Shown here: positions 58,376 to 64,000 of the stretch, piece after piece | Numbering within the stretch: position 1 is the first letter of the stretch | How the letters are laid out: each line of letters begins with the position of its first letter | From: Marinilabiliales bacterium | GTDB taxonomy: Bacteria > Bacteroidota > Bacteroidia > Bacteroidales > SZUA-534 | DNA length: 64,000 bases | NCBI GenBank assembly: GCA_003512955.1 | Contig: DOTG01000033.1 | Span: 87,275 to 151,274, forward strand | Direction of reading: 5' to 3' | The notes under the pieces: model-generated | Database searches by the model: none | What the model was told of the DNA's origin: nothing | Seen by the model: the letters and a program-made list of their open reading frames with translations, nothing else | Position numbers and translations under genes: made by a program

Positions 58376-60859
58376 TTATTGTAATATTTTAATTTCCACT
58401 CTTCGGTTTTGGGCTTTTCCTTCGGGGGTATCGTTGGAGGCAATGGGTTGATCAAAGCCATAACCCTGGTATTCTACCCGGTCTTCTTCCACGCCTCTTG
58501 ATATAAGATAATTTCGGACGGTCAGGGCCCGTTCTTTAGATATTTTTTTATTTACCGATGCTGAACCCACGTTATCGGTATGCCCTGAAACCTCTATCCT
58601 GACTTTTGGATTGGTAAGCAACAGATTTGCCAGCTTATCCAATTCTGGGAAAGATGAGGCCACAAGGGTGGCTTTTCCACTGTTGAACAAGATGTTTTCA
58701 ATTACTATTTTAACCCCGGTTTCCATCTTTTTCAGCACAAAGTTCTTGGCAACAAAAGTTTGTCCATCATTAAACTGAAACGTTTCATTTAAGAAGAAAT
58801 ACCCGGGAGCTTCAACTTCTATCAAAAAGGGACCAGGCTGATCTACAATGGACTGGTATTTTCCCTCGGTGCTGTCGGAAACCACAATGGTAAAAGGTTC
58901 CGTTTCGCCAGGACGGTAAAAGCTCAATGCCGCGTGAACTGGGTCTTGTCCATTTTCCTGGGTAATTCTTCCCGTAAGGGTATAGTCTATTTTGCTCTTT
59001 TTAAGCTGAATGTTTTTTGAAATGATTGGGTTCATCTCGTTGGTAGCATTGATGGGTTCCTGGGCACTAAAATATCCTTCGGCGGCCACATCCAGAATCA
59101 TGTCATATTTATCGTCAAAGGTAATGGAGTATTTTCCGGTGGAGTCAATTGTTACTACCCGGCCCATAATGGAATCAACGCCCACCTGTTTGAAAGTTAA
59201 CGAGGCCAGCAGAGGGTTTTCATTGTCGATATCGCTAACCTTGCCAATAAGTGTAAACGGGTGTTTCAGTTTTTCTAATTTAAAATCCTGGACAATGGTT
59301 GCAAATTTTGTTTCGGGACAAGCAATTTCCTCGGTCACCGATTTGTAGCCTTCATAATCAACCTGAATGACATAACGTCCGCTATCCTCAAAATTGTGCA
59401 TATAAATCCCGGCCAAACTATCCACGGTGGCGGTTTTAATCGGTATCTGTAATTTTCCCTCATAAATGGTAACTATGGCCGGAAGCGTTGTTCCGTTTTC
59501 AACATCGGTAACCGACCCGATTAATTTGAATGGAATCCGAGGGTCGAACTGTATTTTGTAAATATCGAGCCCACCATAACTGTTATCGCGGATGGTAGAA
59601 ATAAGAGCAACCATGGTATCTGCCGTAGGATGGTAAAATAGTTCATCGGCCATACTGTTAATGGGATAGCCCATGTTTTTTGGTTCGGACCAGTTACCAT
59701 CGGTTTTCTTTTCTGTTTTATATACATCAAAACCGCCCATTCCTTTGCGCCCTTTCGACGAAAAATAAAGCGTGTTTCCATCGTGCGAAATAAATACACC
59801 TTCTTCATCGAAAGCCGTGTTAATTGTTTTTCCCAGATTCTTTGGTTTGGAAAATTTGAATTCCCGCTTTTGCTGGCACACCCAAATATCTTTCCCGCCT
59901 TCTCCACCCCTCCGGTTGGTTACAAAATAGGTGGTTCCGTCATCGGCTATTGATATGGAGGTTTCTTTATAAGCAATGTGGTTGATTTTTCCCTTTAACT
60001 CTTTGGCTTTCCATTTTTTACCATTAAAAGTAGCTGCAAATAGCCGCCCCCAATCGGCACCCCCTTTGTAGAAATAAATCTGTTTTTTATTTTGATCTAC
60101 TCCTGCCAAACTGGTGTTATTCGAAAAATCAAGTTTGGGTATTGGTATAGCATAGTTGCTGGGTTGGTGAATACAGTTATTTGAGACCAAGAGCTGTTCT
60201 TTAAATTTAAAACGGGAGACTTTTTTACGGGGCTCCACCTCTGGCCTTTTCGAGGTAACGTAAATGTTCGAATCGCTAGCAGGCAAATAGGCACCATAGT
60301 CATCGTAATAGGAATTGATCACCGGCCCTAAATTTATTATAAATACCGGCAACGAATCCTCTTTCATAATTTCCTGCGAAGCATCGCACTCGCTGACCAA
60401 CTGGTTATAATCTTTCCGGAAATCAAACCGTTTCCAACGCGATAACGAGGTATTGTATTTGGCGTAAGCCTCTTTTGCTTCATCATACTTTAAATTTGTT
60501 TGATACGACCGCCCCAGTAACAAATAGTAATCTTTGGCAATTTCGGGCGGACTATTCAAAAAGTAAGTCAACGAAGCTTTTTTATTTGATGTGAACAAAT
60601 AACAAACCCCTATTTTGTAATTCAAAGCAGGTGAATTTGAATTGTAACCATACAATTTCAAATAATGTTTCAGTGCTTCATCATAAGTACCGATGCCGTT
60701 TGCATAATGCCGTTCGGCAATTTTAAAATCCTTTTTTGCTTTTTCTATTCCCAATGTACTTGAAAAAAAGGTTTTTTTATCAATTTTTGGATTCTCCTGC
60801 GAAAACAAAAAGGTTGAAATAAAAACCGAGATCAAAAATAGAGCACTAATTTTTCTCAT
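58376..60859 (-). CDS. PorE-like OmpA-family protein with TPR, propeller and carboxypeptidase-regulatory-like domains
   Basis: The 827-residue protein has a signal peptide, TPR-like helices (about 35-130), PD40 beta-propeller repeats (about 190-440; for example GNTLYFSSKGRKGMGGFDVY), three carboxypeptidase-regulatory-like beta modules (about 450-700) and an OmpA peptidoglycan-binding domain (about 715-827) with GHTDNVGS and KERALTVRNYLISRG. This is the layout of PorE of the type IX secretion system, though several paralogues of the family exist in most Bacteroidetes. It likely tethers outer-membrane partners to peptidoglycan. Confidence 0.85.
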   Translation of the reverse strand: MRKISALFLISVFISTFLFSQENPKIDKKTFFSSTLGIEKAKKDFKIAERHYANGIGTYDEALKHYLKLYGYNSNSPALNYKIGVCYLFTSNKKASLTYFLNSPPEIAKDYYLLLGRSYQTNLKYDEAKEAYAKYNTSLSRWKRFDFRKDYNQLVSECDASQEIMKEDSLPVFIINLGPVINSYYDDYGAYLPASDSNIYVTSKRPEVEPRKKVSRFKFKEQLLVSNNCIHQPSNYAIPIPKLDFSNNTSLAGVDQNKKQIYFYKGGADWGRLFAATFNGKKWKAKELKGKINHIAYKETSISIADDGTTYFVTNRRGGEGGKDIWVCQQKREFKFSKPKNLGKTINTAFDEEGVFISHDGNTLYFSSKGRKGMGGFDVYKTEKKTDGNWSEPKNMGYPINSMADELFYHPTADTMVALISTIRDNSYGGLDIYKIQFDPRIPFKLIGSVTDVENGTTLPAIVTIYEGKLQIPIKTATVDSLAGIYMHNFEDSGRYVIQVDYEGYKSVTEEIACPETKFATIVQDFKLEKLKHPFTLIGKVSDIDNENPLLASLTFKQVGVDSIMGRVVTIDSTGKYSITFDDKYDMILDVAAEGYFSAQEPINATNEMNPIISKNIQLKKSKIDYTLTGRITQENGQDPVHAALSFYRPGETEPFTIVVSDSTEGKYQSIVDQPGPFLIEVEAPGYFFLNETFQFNDGQTFVAKNFVLKKMETGVKIVIENILFNSGKATLVASSFPELDKLANLLLTNPKVRIEVSGHTDNVGSASVNKKISKERALTVRNYLISRGVEEDRVEYQGYGFDQPIASNDTPEGKAQNRRVEIKILQ

Positions 60860-61093
60860 GTCTTTTTATTTTTCAATTAAATGTTGCTTGATACAAGTTT
60901 ACTGAAAAATCAGGGGAATTAAAACATTTATTTGATTATTGACCCCAATTTGAAGTTAGAAGCCTCCCTGAAAGGGAAATTTATTAAAAATCACAGAGCG
61001 GGGTCTGCATATAAGCAGTACCAGCTAAAATGGTCTAGGCCTGTTTTGTTATTCTGGCCACAGATGCGGGTACGATTAAAAGGAAATGGATTG

Positions 61094-61124
61094 TTTGAGT
61101 ATTTGGATTTATTCGCTACTTTTG
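61094..61124 (+). promoter_or_regulatory. Promoter of the tRNA-Arg gene
   Basis: TTTG (61094-61097), 19 nt, TACTTTTG (61117-61124): a full match to the Bacteroidetes consensus. The predicted start lies about 7 nt before the tRNA. Confidence 0.8.
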
Positions 61125-61137
61125 CGCAAAATTCCCC

Positions 61138-61209
61138 GGCCTCATAGTTCAAGGGATAGAACGGAAGTTTCCTAAACTTCAAATTCGCGTTCGAGTCGCG
61201 GTGGGGCTA
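61138..61209 (+). tRNA. tRNA-Arg (anticodon CCT)
   Basis: A complete cloverleaf can be drawn: acceptor GGCCTCA with TGGGGCT (two G-U pairs), D stem GTTC/GAAC, anticodon stem GAAGT/ACTTC around TTCCTAA (anticodon CCT), T arm TCGCG-TTCGAGT-CGCGG, and discriminator A. CCA is not encoded in full. It reads AGG codons. A consensus promoter precedes it and a terminator follows. Confidence 0.93.
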
Positions 61210-61225
61210 CAACAGATAATCTTTC

Positions 61226-61252
61226 AAAGGCTCTATATTTGGAGCCTTTTTT
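61226..61252 (+). terminator. Terminator of tRNA-Arg
   Basis: AAAGGCTC and GAGCCTTT form an 8-bp stem with an 8-nt loop and a T tail. The remaining DNA up to 61515 shows no supported gene. Confidence 0.75.
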
Positions 61253-61515
61253 AATGATGGACCCGCTCCGTAAAGCCGCCCGATGAATGTTTTAGCTAAA
61301 ACCACAAACAAATACAATTTGGTATCCGGTGAATATGGATTCACCGAAATAATCGGGGCCGGTTATCGGATGACTAATTTAGCGTTTCTCTGTTTCTTCG
61401 GAGCACGTTCAAAGGCAACCCTTGATGTTTTTATGCTTCGCAACAATTTAAACACAACCCTGTTACTTTTTTCTATTTTTACCTACAAAAATTTAGTTCT
61501 TAAAATATACTAAAA

Positions 61516-62724
61516 ATGAAAAAACAGGTTGTTTTATTTTCGATGATAGCTTTGTGTCCCGGGTTGGGAGCCTGGGCACAAAGTGAAAAAACCGTTGAAC
61601 CGGAAGGTTATAAATTTACCATGCTAAAAGAGGTGAGGAGTAGTGCCGTTGATAACCAGCAGCGGGCAGGAACCTGCTGGAGCTATTCTTCGATGGGCTT
61701 GGTGGAAGCTGAAATGATCCGCATGGGGAAAGAAGCCGTTGATCTTTCCGAACTATATGTAGTCCGCCTTTCGTATGAAGAAAAAGCATGGAACTATGTC
61801 CGTATGCACGGCGAATATAATTTTGGCGGCGGCGGGGCCGTGAACGACGTTTTTAACGTCTATCGCAATTTTGGGATGGTTCCCGAAGAAGTTTACCAAG
61901 GGTTAAACTATGGAACCACCGTTCACACCCATGGCGAAATTGAAGAGGTGTTAAAAAATTACCTGAATGGAGTCATTGCAAATAAGAACACTTCTTTATC
62001 AACGGCTTGGTTCAAGGGATTTAAAGGGATTTTGGATGCCTATTTTGGCCCCGTTCCCGAGAAATTTACCTGGAAGGGGAAAGAATATACGCCCCGATCA
62101 TTCGCCGATCAAGTGGTAGGGATCAACCCCGATGATTACCTGTTTTTTACTTCGTTTACACATCATCCTTTCTATCAAAATTTTGTGCTCGAAGTTCCCG
62201 ATAACTGGACTTGGAGTCCCTATTGGAATGTTCCTATGGAAGAGATGCTGCAAATTTTCAATTATTCCATCGAACAAGGGTATGCGTTAGTTTGGGCCAG
62301 CGACGTCAGCGAAAAGGGTTTCTCATCCAAAAACGGAGTGGCCGTGGTGCCCGAGGAAGAGATTGCCGAAATGTCGGGCGAAGAGCGTCTAAAGTGGGAA
62401 ACCATGGACAAAAAGGAACTTGAAAAAATGCTTTACAGTTTCGAAAAACCCATGCCCGAAAAAAAAATCACTCAGGAAATGCGCCAACAGTCGTTTGATA
62501 ATTACCAAACCACCGACGACCATGGCATGGTAATGACTGGAAAAGCCGTTGATCAGAATGGCACCAACTATTTTTATATTAAAAATTCCTGGGGAACCGA
62601 TTATAACAAACTTGGAGGTTATTTTTATGCTTCCGAAGCATTTGTAAAATATAAAACATTAAGTTTTGGGGTTCATAAAGATGCTGTGCCAAAAGAGATT
62701 AAAAAGAGATTGGGGTTAAAATAA
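61516..62724 (+). CDS. C1-family cysteine protease, bleomycin hydrolase/aminopeptidase C-like, exported
   Basis: The 402-residue enzyme has a signal peptide ending AWAQ. Papain-type catalytic residues are Cys54 in QRAGTCWSYSSMG, His in DDHGMVMTGKAV and Asn in YIKNSWGTDY. Length and spacing fit the C1B bleomycin-hydrolase group (PepC), which normally lacks a signal peptide, so this is an exported relative, common in Bacteroidetes. It probably degrades peptides in the periplasm. A strong terminator follows. Confidence 0.9.
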   Translation: MKKQVVLFSMIALCPGLGAWAQSEKTVEPEGYKFTMLKEVRSSAVDNQQRAGTCWSYSSMGLVEAEMIRMGKEAVDLSELYVVRLSYEEKAWNYVRMHGEYNFGGGGAVNDVFNVYRNFGMVPEEVYQGLNYGTTVHTHGEIEEVLKNYLNGVIANKNTSLSTAWFKGFKGILDAYFGPVPEKFTWKGKEYTPRSFADQVVGINPDDYLFFTSFTHHPFYQNFVLEVPDNWTWSPYWNVPMEEMLQIFNYSIEQGYALVWASDVSEKGFSSKNGVAVVPEEEIAEMSGEERLKWETMDKKELEKMLYSFEKPMPEKKITQEMRQQSFDNYQTTDDHGMVMTGKAVDQNGTNYFYIKNSWGTDYNKLGGYFYASEAFVKYKTLSFGVHKDAVPKEIKKRLGLK

Positions 62725-62747
62725 CCCTACCCTGCTGCATCAAATTT

Positions 62748-62780
62748 AAAAAAGCCGGAAGTAAAACTTCCGGCTTTTTT
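62748..62780 (+). terminator. Terminator of the C1 protease gene
   Basis: A 14-bp stem (AAAAAAGCCGGAAG with CTTCCGGCTTTTTT) around a 5-nt loop, with its T tract in the 3' arm. Confidence 0.9.
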
Positions 62781-62841
62781 ATCTTTTTCCAAACTCTCCC
62801 CCTCACATATCCATCTCCAATCCGGTGGGCAACAGTTTATA

Positions 62842-62959
62842 TTTCCCTGCGCATCCGTTGATCGTCCGATGCGCATCCGATCAAATTTCCCTGCGCATCG
62901 GGGACAAATCCCCTAGCCATCCGATCAAACTTTCCTGCGCATCCGTTTTTACCGGGCAT
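62842..62959. repeat. 44-bp tandem direct repeats (two full copies and a partial third)
   Basis: Unit 1 is 62842-62885 and unit 2 is 62886-62929, each 44 bp, beginning TTTCCCTGCGCATC and ending CCATCCGATCAAA or GCATCCGATCAAA. A third copy starts at 62930 and fades after about 20-30 nt. Unit 1 includes the palindrome GATGCGCATC. The middle of the unit varies while the ends are conserved. The DNA is more GC-rich than its surroundings. Confidence 0.75.
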
Positions 62960-63189
62960 TTATACTTTTTGGTATTTGGCCAATGCCATCATCTTTGAAA
63001 TAGAAATTGCGGCCCAAGGGAATGAGCAAAATACGTGTAAGGGTTAATGCAACCAAAGGTTAAAAAAATTGGCAATTTTTACCAGGCACACCCGTATGGG
63101 CGTTTACCCAATTATAAAGTGCCGGAACACGATCCGGCCAAAATTGCATTTGAAAACACCCGGCAACCAACATGCGGAAACGGGTATAG

Positions 63190-63417
63190 CCCAAACCGAT
63201 TGTTTTCTCGAACAGACTGGTTGAAGCTGTTAACAAACGCATGAAATACGATTTTTTATTTACCCAGAACCTGCAAAACACACAAGGGGCTAAAAGATTT
63301 ATGGCTGTTACCGTACCCCAATATGGCAACAAACCCCATTCCTCCCTGTTTGGCCTCACCCCTTATGAGGTTTTTAACGGAACGATACCCGATAAAACCG
63401 GTTTAAGCCCGAAATAA
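63190..63417 (+). pseudogene. C-terminal remnant of an integrase-core (DDE) transposase
   Basis: The frame after a stop at 63187 reads PKPIVFSNRLVEAVNKRMKY, then DFLFTQNLQ and, near the end, NKPHSSLFGLTPYEVFNG. The VEAVNK, KPHxSLxGLTPxEV pattern is the C-terminal part of the rve integrase catalytic domain in IS3/IS481-type transposases, including the final catalytic glutamate region. No N-terminal part or terminal repeats are present. In 62725-63712 nothing else but repeats and short relics was found. Confidence 0.75.
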
Positions 63418-63525
63418 AAAGGGCTGCCATCAATCAACCTGGAATACAACTGCCCGGGTTGTTTTAACTCCTGAGTTTTCTAGTAGAGGTTTATAAAAAA
63501 TGCCTTTAACAAGACAATTATAACT

Positions 63526-63636
63526 CTATTTTTCCACTAAGGTAGTTTGTTTCTTTTCTTCTGGTAACTTACCATCTATTAAAAAGCGAAATTCATCCGA
63601 ATAATGAACTAATCTCCCGATAACATTCAGGATGCC
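63526..63636 (-). other. Short open fragment, possibly a gene end
   Basis: Minus-strand frame reading ILNVIGRLVHYSDEFRFLID then GKLPEEKKQTTLVEK and a stop; an upstream stop lies at 63637-63639. The composition is protein-like but the fragment is too short to place. It may be another relic in this debris region. Confidence 0.25.
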
Positions 63637-63650
63637 TTAATGTATCGCCA

Positions 63651-63668
63651 TTTCCCAATATTGGGAAA
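63651..63668. promoter_or_regulatory. 18-bp perfect palindrome TTTCCCAATATTGGGAAA
   Basis: A perfect dyad 12 nt before the XRE remnant. Autoregulating XRE repressors often bind such sites upstream of their own genes, so it may be the former operator. Confidence 0.5.
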
Positions 63669-63679
63669 GGTTTTTATGA

Positions 63680-63934
63680 TTTCTTGGCGAATCCAGCACT
63701 GAACGGGAAGAGATGAAGCCGTCTATTGATGTAGTAAAAAGATTAGCCGATGAACTCGGCACTACCGTAGGTTATCTGATTGGCGAAGCCAAAGAAGCAC
63801 AATTTTTAAAAGACCCCGCTATGTTAAAGCGGTTTCAGGAAATTGACGAACTCAACGACAAAGACAAAGAATGTGTATACTCCTTACTGGATGCTTACCT
63901 TGCTAAAACTAAATTACAAGCATATCTAAAATAA
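63680..63934 (+). pseudogene. Headless XRE-family regulator
   Basis: The frame after a TGA at 63677 reads STEREEMKPSIDVVKRLADE then LGTTVGYLIGEAKEAQF and continues for about 50 helical residues. The ERxxxKPSIDVVKRLADxLGTTVGYLIGE block is the end of an XRE helix-turn-helix domain. The first 40 or so residues, including the recognition helix, are missing. An ATG at 63713 leaves 73 residues without DNA-binding capacity. It may be translated as a dimerisation fragment but is best treated as a pseudogene. Confidence 0.7.
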
Positions 63935-63961
63935 CAAAACCTGGGTAAACCCGGGTTTTGT
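63935..63961 (+). terminator. Terminator after the XRE remnant
   Basis: AAAACCTGGG and CCCGGGTTTT form a 10-bp stem (one G-T pair) with a short TAAA loop, followed by TGTTATG. It still marks the old gene end. Confidence 0.7.
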
Positions 63962-64000
63962 TATGTGTAATACTATCTTAACGTGAGTTTTGCCTTGGTT

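Noticed and set aside
61283..61513. 76-codon frame before the C1 protease
   Set aside because: No homology-like pattern, its end runs through the likely promoter of the protease gene, and composition is mixed; judged spurious.
62842..62959. Tandem repeats considered as a CRISPR array
   Set aside because: Units are 44 bp in direct contact with conserved ends and no unique spacers of constant size, and no cas genes are near.
63047..63244. 65-codon frame overlapping the transposase remnant
   Set aside because: The recognisable transposase residues are in another frame; this frame only overlaps it.

Overview
The window looks like chromosomal DNA of a Bacteroidota (Bacteroidetes), probably of the Marinilabiliales/Prolixibacteraceae type; the genus cannot be fixed from sequence alone. 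The evidence is: many promoters of the Bacteroidetes form TTTG-N19/20-TAnnTTTG with short leaders and few Shine-Dalgarno sequences; a PorZ-type protein and C-terminal sorting domains of the type IX secretion system; a FecR-type anti-sigma/ECF pair; and lineage families such as DUF4837, DUF5723 and DUF2797. Composition is AT-rich and fairly even. I saw no rRNA, CRISPR array or prophage.

Left part (1-29.7 kb). A partial PAP2/IPC-synthase-like membrane enzyme is followed by a TetR-regulated operon: a regulator with an EF-hand-like loop, a LolA-like periplasmic protein, two FtsX permeases, a LolD/MacB-type ATPase and an outer-membrane barrel. Together these form a plausible inner-to-outer-membrane export route. 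Next come pgk, a nitroreductase, porZ-recO, a methionine-type aminotransferase, a P4-like acid phosphatase, DUF2797, DUF4837, rdgB, small secreted proteins, pepE, a cyclophilin, rsgA, hxpB, an ECF sigma/FecR/unknown-protein trio, an AsmA-like protein and an orphan histidine kinase.

Central superoperon (29.8-42.6 kb). DUF177-rpmF-plsX-fabH-bactofilin runs without real gaps into atpZ, an AtpI-like protein and the F1Fo ATP synthase genes atpBEFHAG. An NDP-sugar epimerase and a prenyl diphosphate synthase are inserted before atpDC. A strong terminator-like hairpin lies directly after atpE and another ends the unit after atpC.

Right part (42.6-64 kb). A HicAB module keeps an intact antitoxin but has a doubly damaged toxin gene. 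It is followed by a heptosyltransferase-like GT9, a U32 protein, an MFS exporter, a ferredoxin, a guanine-deaminase-like enzyme and a 3-methyladenine glycosylase. Two paralogous lipoproteins of unknown function flank a tiny membrane protein. A sugar-amidination cassette follows (HisH/HisF-like/N-acetyl sugar amidotransferase), with a dead four-helix-bundle gene inside it, then a polytopic membrane protein. A three-gene envelope operon (OmpA/PorE-like, lipoprotein, DUF5723 barrel), a tRNA-Arg(CCT) with a textbook promoter and a bleomycin-hydrolase-like protease complete the intact genes. The last 1.2 kb is debris: 44-bp tandem repeats, a transposase C-terminus and a headless XRE regulator.

Non-coding structure of note: interspersed 7-bp-period arrays, a 25-bp sequence repeated in two intergenic regions, a 120-bp element bounded by an 11-bp inverted repeat, and several palindromes that could be operators.
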